Source of the DNA: an uncultured Pelagibacteraceae bacterium
Lineage (GTDB): Bacteria > Pseudomonadota > Alphaproteobacteria > Pelagibacterales > Pelagibacteraceae
Length of the DNA: 64,000 bases
Assembly: GCA_902598485.1 (NCBI GenBank)
Contig: CACKBU010000002.1
Location: 1-64,000, forward strand
Reading direction: 5' to 3'
Shown here: positions 23,104-32,079 of the stretch, in pieces
Position numbering within the stretch: position 1 is the stretch's first letter
How the letters are laid out: each line of letters opens with the position of its first letter
The notes under the pieces: model-generated
The model's database searches: none
What the model was told of the DNA's origin: nothing
Seen by the model: only the letters and a program-made list of their open reading frames with translations
Position numbers and translations under genes: made by a program

Positions 23104-23839
23104 TATTTTCCTTCACATAAATATCGTCAAATAATTTATCTTGTTTCATAGTCAGGTTTCCTTCTTTAACTAATTCTAATGAACCAGCAAAAATTCCTGC
23201 TTTACCAGTACGTTTATATTTTGAACCGCTTTTAAAATTTTTGGGAATTAAATCATCTAATTTTTTCCAATCAATTAATTTACCAAAAAACTCTCTTATA
23301 GTTTTAATTCCATCCTCAGCAGTAAATACTGGTAATTTAGGAATATTCATTTTTTGAAAATCCTTAGTCATAATAATCGTTGAATATGACTTAAGAAGCT
23401 CAAATAAACTTAAATTATATTCTGTGCTATAAATAGATCTTATATTTCCCTTCATTCCTCTTGATCGAATTTCTCTTCCTAGTCTTTTCCTTTTTAACAT
23501 TTGTTCAGAAAGCAATCTTATCAATTCTAATTTTTTAAGTTGTAATTTTAATTTTTCAGCAACTTCTTGAACTTTAAATTCTTCCTCAGGAGTACCTGGA
23601 AGTAATAATTTAGATTTTAAATAAGCTAACCAGGTTGCCATCAATAAATACTCGGAAGCAATTTCTAAATTTAAATCTTTTTCTTTTGTAATATAATCGT
23701 GAAACTGATCTGCTAACTTTGTAATTGATATCTCTTCAAGATCTACTTTTTGAGCTTTGGCTAAATCTAAAAGGACATCTAGAGGGCCATTATAATTATT
23801 AATATCAACATTAAATAATGCAGAATCAGAAATAGTCAT
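23096..23839 (-). CDS. scpA: Segregation and condensation protein ScpA
   Basis: YNGPLDVLLDLAKAQKVDLEEISITKLADQF, YLLMATWLAYLKSKLLLP. Confidence 0.94.
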   Translation of the reverse strand: MTISDSALFNVDINNYNGPLDVLLDLAKAQKVDLEEISITKLADQFHDYITKEKDLNLEIASEYLLMATWLAYLKSKLLLPGTPEEEFKVQEVAEKLKLQLKKLELIRLLSEQMLKRKRLGREIRSRGMKGNIRSIYSTEYNLSLFELLKSYSTIIMTKDFQKMNIPKLPVFTAEDGIKTIREFFGKLIDWKKLDDLIPKNFKSGSKYKRTGKAGIFAGSLELVKEGNLTMKQDKLFDDIYVKENND

Positions 23840-23848
23840 GCTCAGATA

Positions 23849-24799
23849 TTAACTTAAAATTTTATAAAATAGCGATGTTTTTTTTATGATAAAATTACTA
23901 ACCTTTGGTGAATTGTCACCAACTACCTTCATTTCAGACATTTTGCCATTACAATGAAGAGCAATATTACAACCTGCACTAAATGTTTTAATAGTATTAG
24001 TTTTTAAATCATCTTTTAAACTTTTCATTGATAAATCATCTGAAATTAAAATGTTTTTAAAGCCAATTTTTTTTCTAATTAAATTTATAATTTTTTTAGA
24101 GTGTGTAGCTGTATTTAATCTATCAATGCTTCGATAAATTACGTGTGCTGTCATTGCAAAATAGCTTTGTTTTTTCTTGAATGGAAAAAAATCATGTTTA
24201 TTCAAATAGTTTAACTTTTTGGTAACTACAGGTGTAAATTTATGACTATCTACCTTAGCTAATCCATGCCCTGGTATGTGTTTCATCACAGTTCCAATGG
24301 AATTTTCATGAAAATAATCAATACAAATATCTCCAATTTTAGAAATATTTTTTTTATTTTTTGAAAAAGACCTATCACCAATAATGTTGCTAGCTCCTTT
24401 AACTCGAATATCTAAAACAGGAACACTATTTATATTAACACCGATTGATTTAAGCAAATACGAAGTTTTATCGATAAATAATTTATAAATAATTTTAAAT
24501 TTTTTCTTATCTTTTGTGAATAAATTGCCAAAATATTCAGAAGTCAAATTATCAAATGAAATAATTTTACCTAATCGATTTACTCGTCCACCTTCTTGAT
24601 CAATTAATATAGGGTATTTTTTGTCTTTAAATATCTTTTTTATTTTATCAGTTAATTTTTTAGTTTGATCAATTGAACTTATGTTTCTTGAAAATAAAAT
24701 AACTCCCCATGGTTTATATTTCTTTAAAAAAGTAATCTCTTTGTTTGATAATTTTGATGATTTTAAACCAACAATAAAAGCTCTTCTATTCTTAATCAT
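23849..24799 (-). CDS. nagZ: Beta-N-acetylhexosaminidase (glycoside hydrolase family 3)
   Basis: KPWGVILFSRNI, LIDQEGGRVNRL, KHIPGHG, DDLSMKSL. Confidence 0.9.
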   Translation of the reverse strand: MIKNRRAFIVGLKSSKLSNKEITFLKKYKPWGVILFSRNISSIDQTKKLTDKIKKIFKDKKYPILIDQEGGRVNRLGKIISFDNLTSEYFGNLFTKDKKKFKIIYKLFIDKTSYLLKSIGVNINSVPVLDIRVKGASNIIGDRSFSKNKKNISKIGDICIDYFHENSIGTVMKHIPGHGLAKVDSHKFTPVVTKKLNYLNKHDFFPFKKKQSYFAMTAHVIYRSIDRLNTATHSKKIINLIRKKIGFKNILISDDLSMKSLKDDLKTNTIKTFSAGCNIALHCNGKMSEMKVVGDNSPKVSNFIIKKTSLFYKILS

Positions 24800-25052
24800 T
24801 CTCTAAAAGTTTCCAAAAATTAAACTTTTTTTTCTTTTTTTTGTTTGTTTGCTTAACGTATTCTATTACATTTTGCGTGTCGTTTTCCAAAATAGGTAAA
24901 TTTTTTGAATATAATTTAATTTTTTCATCGTTATTTTTAAAAGATCTGTATGATTTCTTCTTGTTTTCATCTGAAAAATAATACCTACCAGTCAAAAAAA
25001 TAAATAAAGCAATTACAACGATAAAGATTAAATACTTAATTTCTTTTAGCAT
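24792..25052 (-). CDS. Small single-TM protein of unknown function (argS-nagZ intergenic protein)
   Basis: 86-aa ORF with N-terminal TM helix and Lys-rich C-terminus; 8-nt overlap with nagZ and 1-nt overlap with argS. Confidence 0.6.
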   Translation of the reverse strand: MLKEIKYLIFIVVIALFIFLTGRYYFSDENKKKSYRSFKNNDEKIKLYSKNLPILENDTQNVIEYVKQTNKKKKKKFNFWKLLEND

Positions 25053-26785
25053 TACATTTTATCTGGTGTATCAACACCAACTATGTTCATTCCAGATTTT
25101 ACAACGTTAGATATTGCTTTTAAAAAAATTAATTTATCTGGTGAAACTGTTTTTTGATCATTAATAAATCTTTTTTCTGGGTTTTGTTTACCAAGATTCC
25201 AATACGAATGAAATTCTGAAGCAAGATCATATAAATAAACAGGTATTCTATGTGGTTCTAATTTTGAGCTAGCTGCATCAATACATTTGGGCCATTCTGA
25301 AATCTTTTTTAAAATTTTGATCTCATCATTTGAGTATTCAAAACTAAAATCATCTAATTCAATTTTTGAATTTAAATCCTTATCAATATGTCTAAAGACA
25401 GATGAAATTCTAGCATAACAATATTGAACATAATATAACGGATTATCTTTAGATTTTTCTTTTACAGCATCAAAATCAAAATCTAATTCAACATCACTAC
25501 TTCTGTTAAGCATAATAAATCTAGTTGCATCTTTTCCTACTTCTTTAATTAAATCATCAACTGTTATATAATCACCTTTTCTTTTAGACATCTTAAATGG
25601 TTTGTTATCTTTAATGAGTTTAACAAGCTGACTAATTTTGCAGATCAATTTATCTTTTTTTCCTGACAAAGCTTCAACAGAAGATGAAATTCTTTTTATA
25701 TAACCAGCATGGTCTGCACCAAGAATATTTATTAAATAATCAAATTTACGATCAACTTTGTTTTTATGATAAGCAACATCGCTTGCAAAATAAGTCCATG
25801 CTCCATCTGATTTTTGCAATGCTCTATCTTTATCATCACCAAAATCAGTAGATTTAAAAAGTAATTGTTCTCGTTCTACCCAGTTTTTATCGTCTTCTCC
25901 CACTGGAGCTTTAATTTTTCCTTTATAAACAAATTTATTTTTTTCTAAAAATTTTATTACACTTTCTACTTCTTTGTTTAAAACAATGCTTTTTTCACTA
26001 ACAAAATTATCGTGGTTAATTCCTAAACTCTTAAGGTTCTTTTTAATTAAAAGTAGCGCCTGTTCTATAGATAAAGCTGTCAACTTATCGCAAATTTGCT
26101 CATAATCATCAAAATTTAGATCTGAATTATCCGAAACTATATTTTTTGCAAAATCAACAAGGTAATCTCCTGGATACAAATCAGGATTATCTTGAGGAAA
26201 TGTTTCATTAAATTTTACTTCCCTAATTCTAAAGTATACAGATTTTGTAAAATTTATTATCTGGTTACCATAATCATTTACATAATACTCTTTTGTAACC
26301 TTGTGTTTATTAAATATTAACACATTAGATATGACATCACCTAAAATAGCTCCTCTACAATGACCAACATGCAAAGGTCCTGTTGGATTAGCTGATACAA
26401 ATTCAACTAAATAATTATTTTTTTTCTCTTTTTCATTAATTCCAAATTTTTCAGCATTATCAATTATTTCTTTAATAAAGTTTGACCAAAAAGATGGCTT
26501 AAATTTAATATTTATAAAACCAGGTTTAGCTATGGATATGTTTTCTATTAGATCGTCGCTATTTTTTATTTCAGGTGCAAGCTTTTCTGCTAATTGTATT
26601 GGAGAAGTTTTGTTTAGTTTCGATAAAACCATTGCAACATTAGTTGAAATATCACAATCAAATTTTGGGGGTGGTATTTCTGCATTAATACCATTGAAAC
26701 TTTCTGGAACGATGAGTTGATTTTTTTTACTAAGTTCAATAATAATTGATTTAATTTTATCTAAATATAATTCAAAAATATTCAT
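25052..26785 (-). CDS. argS: Arginyl-tRNA synthetase
   Basis: FVSANPTGPLHVGHCRGAILGD, MSKRKGDYITVDDL. Confidence 0.96.
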   Translation of the reverse strand: MNIFELYLDKIKSIIIELSKKNQLIVPESFNGINAEIPPPKFDCDISTNVAMVLSKLNKTSPIQLAEKLAPEIKNSDDLIENISIAKPGFINIKFKPSFWSNFIKEIIDNAEKFGINEKEKKNNYLVEFVSANPTGPLHVGHCRGAILGDVISNVLIFNKHKVTKEYYVNDYGNQIINFTKSVYFRIREVKFNETFPQDNPDLYPGDYLVDFAKNIVSDNSDLNFDDYEQICDKLTALSIEQALLLIKKNLKSLGINHDNFVSEKSIVLNKEVESVIKFLEKNKFVYKGKIKAPVGEDDKNWVEREQLLFKSTDFGDDKDRALQKSDGAWTYFASDVAYHKNKVDRKFDYLINILGADHAGYIKRISSSVEALSGKKDKLICKISQLVKLIKDNKPFKMSKRKGDYITVDDLIKEVGKDATRFIMLNRSSDVELDFDFDAVKEKSKDNPLYYVQYCYARISSVFRHIDKDLNSKIELDDFSFEYSNDEIKILKKISEWPKCIDAASSKLEPHRIPVYLYDLASEFHSYWNLGKQNPEKRFINDQKTVSPDKLIFLKAISNVVKSGMNIVGVDTPDKM

Positions 26786-27900
26786 TTATTATCATTGTAT
26801 AGGTTAATTGCGTATCTATCTGTCATACCAGATATAAAATCTGAAATAGCTCTATATTTGTCTTTAGTCAATTGCTCTTTAGTAAGAAATTTTCTTGGAT
26901 TTGATTTAATTATTTTAAATAATTTCTTAATTATCATTTTACCTCTTTGATTCTTATTAAGTACCGATTTATTGTCATACATTCTATGTCTTAAAAATGA
27001 TCTGATTTCTTGCTCTGAATTTTCTATTTTATCTGAAAAAGAAACTATTAATTGATTTGATTTTGATACATCTTTTAATGACTTAATTTTAAATTTTTTA
27101 ATATTTTTCTCTGTATTACTTAGTAAATCTCTTATCATAATATCTATTGAATCTCTGATGATTTGATAAATAGCAATTTTATAATTTTTTTTATTTATTT
27201 TATTTTTATACTTTTTATAAATGTCTTTAAAAAATTCTAATTCAACTAGTTCCTCAAGTTTAAATAGGTTTGCTTTAATTCCATCCTGAATGTCATGATT
27301 ATTATATGCAATATCATCTGATATGGCTGATATTTGAGCTTCTAATGATGGATAAGTATTAAAATTAATTTTATTTTTGAAAACTTTTGAACCAATTAAT
27401 TTATTGATCATGCTTAGATCATCTACAGGTCCGTTATGTTTTAAAAGGCCTTCTAAAGTTTCAAGAGTTAAATTTAATCCAGCAAATTTAAAATATTTAT
27501 TCTCCAAAAACATTACTATTCTTAGTGTCTGAAGATTGTGATCAAAACCACCATAATTATGCATACATTCATCTAAAGCATCCTCTCCTGCATGGCCAAA
27601 TGGAGTATGACCTAAATCATGAGCAAGACTTAAGGTTTCAGCTAAATCTTCATTTAATTTTAGATATTTTGCAATTGATCTTGCTATTTGAGCAACTTCA
27701 ATTGAATGAGTAATCCTTGTTCTAAAATGATCCCCTTCTGTGTTAACAAATACTTGAGTTTTATGCTTTAATCTTCTAAATGATGCGCTGTGTATTATCC
27801 GATCTCTGTCGCGTTGAAAAGGAGATCTATATTTTGAATTAGCCTCTTTATTAAGTCTGCCTTTACTTTTAAATACTCCTAACAAAGTGTCTTTTTTCAT
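26782..27900 (-). CDS. dgt: Deoxyguanosinetriphosphate triphosphohydrolase-like (HD domain)
   Basis: SPFQRDRDRIIHSASFRRLKHKTQVF, RTRITHSIEVAQIARSIA, LAHDLGHTPFGHAGE. Confidence 0.94.
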   Translation of the reverse strand: MKKDTLLGVFKSKGRLNKEANSKYRSPFQRDRDRIIHSASFRRLKHKTQVFVNTEGDHFRTRITHSIEVAQIARSIAKYLKLNEDLAETLSLAHDLGHTPFGHAGEDALDECMHNYGGFDHNLQTLRIVMFLENKYFKFAGLNLTLETLEGLLKHNGPVDDLSMINKLIGSKVFKNKINFNTYPSLEAQISAISDDIAYNNHDIQDGIKANLFKLEELVELEFFKDIYKKYKNKINKKNYKIAIYQIIRDSIDIMIRDLLSNTEKNIKKFKIKSLKDVSKSNQLIVSFSDKIENSEQEIRSFLRHRMYDNKSVLNKNQRGKMIIKKLFKIIKSNPRKFLTKEQLTKDKYRAISDFISGMTDRYAINLYNDNK

Positions 27901-27950
27901 CCTTTAATTTAAATAATTAAGTATTATATTAGTAATATCAGTGTTCAGAC

Positions 27951-28268
27951 ATGATTAAAGAAATTAAATTTACGGATAAAGCGTTAAAACAAATAGATAA
28001 TTTGTTATCAAAAAAAGACAAAGGATCATTCTTCAGAATCGCTATCAAAGGTGGAGGATGTTCTGGTTTTCAATATGAATTTACGTTTGATAAATCAAAA
28101 CAAGATGATGATTTAAATTATCAAAATATTTTAATTGATAAAACTTCAGCTGATTTGCTTAAAGGATCTGAGGTTGATTATGTGTCTGAACTAATAGGTG
28201 AACAATTCAAAATTTCTAATCCACAAACCAAATCTTCATGTGGTTGTGGAGTGTCTTTCTCGCTTTAA
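27951..28268 (+). CDS. erpA: Iron-sulfur cluster insertion protein, HesB/IscA family (ErpA-like)
   Basis: GGGCSGFQYEF and SCGCGVSFSL conserved cysteines. Confidence 0.9.
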   Translation: MIKEIKFTDKALKQIDNLLSKKDKGSFFRIAIKGGGCSGFQYEFTFDKSKQDDDLNYQNILIDKTSADLLKGSEVDYVSELIGEQFKISNPQTKSSCGCGVSFSL

Positions 28269-29044
28269 TGCTCATTTCATCTTGGAATGTAAACTCGGTA
28301 AGAGCAAGAATTGAAAATATCAAAAGCTATTTATTAAAATATAAACCTGATATGTTAATGATGCAGGAAATCAAAACTGAAGATGTTAATTTTCCATATG
28401 ATGATTTTTCATCAATGGACTATGAAAGTCATGTATTTGGTCAAAAAAGTTACAATGGTGTAGCGATCATCTCAAAAAATAAATTAAAAAATGTCAAAAC
28501 AGATTTAATTAAGGATAAGTTAAAACAATCAAGAATAATTTCAGCTGAATTTGAACATAAGAAAAAAAATATACAATTAATAAATATTTACACCCCTAAT
28601 GGTAATCCTGTAGATACTGAAAAATACGATTATAAAAAAGATTGGCTTAATCAATTAATAAAGCAATTAAAAACATTATCTAAAAAAAATTCAAATATTA
28701 TATTAGCTGGTGATTTCAATATAATCCCATCAGCTGAAGATGTTTACAATGTTAAAAGTTTTGAAGACGATGCTTTATACAGACTTGAAATAAGAAAAAA
28801 ATTTAGAGAGATAATTAATCTTGGTTTTAATGACGTCTACAGACATTTTTATGAAGATAAAGAAGGATATACATTTTGGGACTATATGAGAGGTGCATGG
28901 CAAAAAAATAACGGTATGAGGATTGATCATTTTTTAGTTTCAAATTCTATAATTGATCAAATTAAAGATATTAATATTAATAAAGATCCACGTGGAAGAG
29001 AAAAGCCTTCAGATCACACACCAATTGAGATTAATTTAGCTTAA
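28268..29044 (+). CDS. xthA: Exodeoxyribonuclease III
   Basis: SSWNVNSVRARI, MLMMQEIKTED, AGDFNIIP, RIDHFLVS, PSDHTPIEI; start set at 28268 (TAATG overlap with erpA), downstream of the ORF-track start 28238. Confidence 0.93.
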   Translation: MLISSWNVNSVRARIENIKSYLLKYKPDMLMMQEIKTEDVNFPYDDFSSMDYESHVFGQKSYNGVAIISKNKLKNVKTDLIKDKLKQSRIISAEFEHKKKNIQLINIYTPNGNPVDTEKYDYKKDWLNQLIKQLKTLSKKNSNIILAGDFNIIPSAEDVYNVKSFEDDALYRLEIRKKFREIINLGFNDVYRHFYEDKEGYTFWDYMRGAWQKNNGMRIDHFLVSNSIIDQIKDININKDPRGREKPSDHTPIEINLA

Positions 29045-30034
29045 AGATTTAATTTTATTTACTAATTCTTCGTTAATATTTCTTGGACCAGTATCCATTC
29101 TGTTCTTATGACGTCTTTCTCCAGGTAATCTTACTTCACCCATTGATTTCATTTTTTCAAAAAATTCCTCAGCATGTTTTTGCCAATTAGTACCTGATGT
29201 TTTATCTGGGTTAATGGCAAGAATAAATTCACCACCACTTGGAGGACCACCATCATTATTATCTTTAGCAGCAGTTTCAAAACTAAAATTGTCACCAACT
29301 AATGCTCCTGCCATTAATTCAACCATCATTGCAATTGCAGAACCTTTGTAACCACCAAAAGGTAATAAAACACCACCATCAGCAATTTCGCCTGGATCAG
29401 TTGTTTCTTTCCCATCTTTTGTTAATCCAGTTCCAAGCGGAACTTTGTGCCCTTCTCTTTTAGCAACTTGAACTTCTCCCATTGCCATTGAAGCTGTTGC
29501 CATATCATAAACAACTGGTGTTTTACCTGGACGTGGCCAAGCAAATGAAATTGGATTTGTTCCAAATAATGGTTTTATAGCACCAGCAGGTGCAACAGCA
29601 GGCTTGTAAGATGTACAAGCAAATGCAACTAAACCTTCCTCTGCTAGTTTTTCTGTTTCAGGCCACATAGCAGCCATATGGTGAGAGTTATTTATTGCTA
29701 ATACCGCAACACCATTTTCTTTTGCAGCTTTTGCTAATTCAGGCAAACCTTTATTTAATACAACAGGTGCTAAACAATTATTTCCTTCAACTTTTATTAC
29801 AGATGGAGATATTTTTTTTATTTCGGGTCTCCCTTTTCCATTTATCTTTCCACCTTTAAGACCAGTAACGTATGCTGGTAATCTAAATAAACCGTGTGAT
29901 ACAGAACCATCTCTTTCAGCATTTCTAATTAAGTCTGATAAAATTGATGCTGTTTCATCATCACAACCATTTGCCAAAAGAGTTTTTTTAGCTAGTTCAA
30001 ATATTTCGTCTAAAGTTAATGAAACTGTGCCCAT
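29036..30034 (-). CDS. Ldh family (malate/L-lactate dehydrogenase-like) NAD(P)-dependent oxidoreductase
   Basis: NNSHHMAAMWPETEKLAEEGLVAFACTSY, PLFGTNPISFAWPRP, GGYKGSAIAMMVELMAGAL. Confidence 0.9.
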   Translation of the reverse strand: MGTVSLTLDEIFELAKKTLLANGCDDETASILSDLIRNAERDGSVSHGLFRLPAYVTGLKGGKINGKGRPEIKKISPSVIKVEGNNCLAPVVLNKGLPELAKAAKENGVAVLAINNSHHMAAMWPETEKLAEEGLVAFACTSYKPAVAPAGAIKPLFGTNPISFAWPRPGKTPVVYDMATASMAMGEVQVAKREGHKVPLGTGLTKDGKETTDPGEIADGGVLLPFGGYKGSAIAMMVELMAGALVGDNFSFETAAKDNNDGGPPSGGEFILAINPDKTSGTNWQKHAEEFFEKMKSMGEVRLPGERRHKNRMDTGPRNINEELVNKIKSLS

Positions 30035-30432
30035 TATTTTGATTTACATTTTTTACATAAACCAAAAAATTCTAAATTGTATTTGCTATATTTCATTCCA
30101 GAGTTATCTGAAAAATTAGATAAATATTTTGATAGTTTTGAATTACTAATCTCAGATACATTTTCACAACTTTCACAAATTGAAAAAGCTGTTGCTTTTG
30201 AAATTTGACAACTTGAATTTTGACAAGCTATAAAAGCATTTCTGCTTTCAATCTTATGAATTTTTCCTATTTCAACTAATTTATCTAATGCCCTATAAAC
30301 TTGCAGTGGTGCTTTAATTCCTTTTTTCTGAACACTAAAAAGGATTGAATAAGCTTTCATTGGTCCACCAGATTTATCAATTAGGTCAAAAATAATTTTT
30401 TGATTTTTGGAAAGGTTATGTTCTTTTTGCAT
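30034..30432 (-). CDS. zur: Fur family regulator, probable zinc uptake regulator Zur
   Basis: Fur-like fold with winged HTH (GPMKAYSILF...KAPLQVYRALDKLVEIGKIHKIES), CxxC pairs; in an operon with znuCB. Confidence 0.87.
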   Translation of the reverse strand: MQKEHNLSKNQKIIFDLIDKSGGPMKAYSILFSVQKKGIKAPLQVYRALDKLVEIGKIHKIESRNAFIACQNSSCQISKATAFSICESCENVSEISNSKLSKYLSNFSDNSGMKYSKYNLEFFGLCKKCKSK

Positions 30433-30456
30433 ATTTAAATTCTTATCAATATGTTA

Positions 30457-31260
30457 TCAGTTTTTCAATTTAATCGATTGTTTTATTTTAAATAAAGACA
30501 GTATGAATAATACTAACGAGGCAGCTATTATTGATGGTCCTGAAGATGTATTAAATTCTAATGACGAATACAAACCTAATACAACAGACAGTAATCCACC
30601 AATAATTGAAAATAAAACCATTTTTTGTGGACTATCTGAAATATTTCTAGCCATAGCAGCAGGTATAATTAACATTCCTGTAATTAATAATAGACCAACC
30701 ATTTTAATTGATATGGCAATTACAGCAGCCATAAGAATTGTAAAAATAGCTTTTGCTCTATCAGGGTTTAATCCTTCTGCTTCTGCTAATTCATAATTAA
30801 CTGTAGATGCAAACAACGGTTTCCAAATCAATTTAAGAACTAATAAAATTAAAGCTCCTCCAATCCAAATAATTAACAAGTCATCAGTTGTTACAGCTAA
30901 TATATCACCAAATAATAGACCCATAATGTCAAAACGAATAAATGTTAAAAAACCTATTACTACTAATCCGACAGCTAATGAAGAATGAGCTAAAAGACCA
31001 AGCAAAGCATCACCAGGTAAATTAGTTTTTTTCTGTAGTTGAATTAGAATTAATGCGATTACTGATGAAATTAAAAACACTGAAATAGCTATATTTAAAT
31101 CTAAAGTATATGCCATTGTTACACCAAGAAGTGCTGAATGAGCTAATGTATCACCAAAATAAGATAATCTTCTCCAAACTACAAAACAACCTAATGGTCC
31201 TGTTACAAATGCAATTCCTATTCCTGCAAATAATGCTCTTACAAAAAAATCATCAAACAT
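30457..31260 (-). CDS. znuB: Zinc ABC transporter permease
   Basis: GPLGCFVVWRRLSYFGDTLAHSALLGV, LLITGMLIIPAAMAR typical of the ABC-3 family. Confidence 0.93.
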   Translation of the reverse strand: MFDDFFVRALFAGIGIAFVTGPLGCFVVWRRLSYFGDTLAHSALLGVTMAYTLDLNIAISVFLISSVIALILIQLQKKTNLPGDALLGLLAHSSLAVGLVVIGFLTFIRFDIMGLLFGDILAVTTDDLLIIWIGGALILLVLKLIWKPLFASTVNYELAEAEGLNPDRAKAIFTILMAAVIAISIKMVGLLLITGMLIIPAAMARNISDSPQKMVLFSIIGGLLSVVLGLYSSLEFNTSSGPSIIAASLVLFILSLFKIKQSIKLKN

Positions 31261-31261
31261 A

Positions 31262-32008
31262 TCAATTTTTTTTTATTTCACCCTCTTCAGAATGAACATG
31301 GTCATGTTTATGTTCGTACACTGTTAAAATTTGGGAAGCTTTTTCTCCAAATAGAGCTTTGTACTCATTATTTTTTGCAACATCCATTGGTGATCCAGAA
31401 CAACATACGTGGCCATTTAAACAAACCACATGATCAGTTGCTGTCATAACTGTATGCAAATCATGTGAAATTAATAAAATACCACAACTCAAAGTATCTG
31501 AAATATTTTTGATTAATTCATATAATGCTATTTCACCTGTATAATCTACTCCTTGTACAGGTTCATCTAGTACAAGTAATTCAGGTTTTTTTGAAATTGC
31601 TCGTGCTATTAAAACTCTTTGAAACTCTCCTCCTGAAAGATTTCCTAAATTCTTATTTTTTAAATGAATTACACCAGTTAATGATAAAGCCTCATCTATA
31701 TCTTTTTCACTAATGCTTTCTGTAAGTAACATAAAATCACAAACTCTTAAAGGTAGGGTCCAATCTATTGAAATTTTTTGAGGAACATATCCAACTTTGT
31801 TAGTGTATTTTTCAACATTGCCCTCAATATTTTTATAAATACCTAAAGCAATTTTTGCAGTAGTGCTTTTGCCTGAACCATTTGGACCAATAAGTGTAAC
31901 AATTTTACCCTTCTCCACTGTTAAAGAAACTCCTTCAACTAACCACTTATTATTCTGCTTAAAACCAGCATTATGTAATTTTACTAATATGTTGTTTTCA
32001 GTACGCAT
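31262..32008 (-). CDS. znuC: Zinc ABC transporter ATP-binding protein
   Basis: Walker A GPNGSGKSTTAK, LSGGEFQRVLIARAI, LLVLDEPVQGVD, His-rich tail (YEHKHDHVH). Confidence 0.93.
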   Translation of the reverse strand: MRTENNILVKLHNAGFKQNNKWLVEGVSLTVEKGKIVTLIGPNGSGKSTTAKIALGIYKNIEGNVEKYTNKVGYVPQKISIDWTLPLRVCDFMLLTESISEKDIDEALSLTGVIHLKNKNLGNLSGGEFQRVLIARAISKKPELLVLDEPVQGVDYTGEIALYELIKNISDTLSCGILLISHDLHTVMTATDHVVCLNGHVCCSGSPMDVAKNNEYKALFGEKASQILTVYEHKHDHVHSEEGEIKKN

Positions 32009-32027
32009 ATATTGCTTGACTTCTAAA

Positions 32028-32060
32028 TGTTATATTATTACATAATGTTATATTATAACA
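32028..32060. promoter_or_regulatory. Two tandem putative Zur boxes in the znuC/znuA divergent promoter
   Basis: TGTTATATTATAACA at 32046-32060 (perfect 7-1-7 palindrome) and TGTTATATTATTACA at 32028-32042 (one mismatch), centres 18 bp apart. Confidence 0.75.
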
Positions 32061-32079
32061 ACCAATTAAATATTTTATT

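Noticed and set aside
28238-28267. ORF-track upstream start for xthA (MWLWSVFLA...)
   Set aside because: Reads through the erpA 3' end in another frame; the TAATG start at 28268 gives the expected MLISSWNVNS N-terminus
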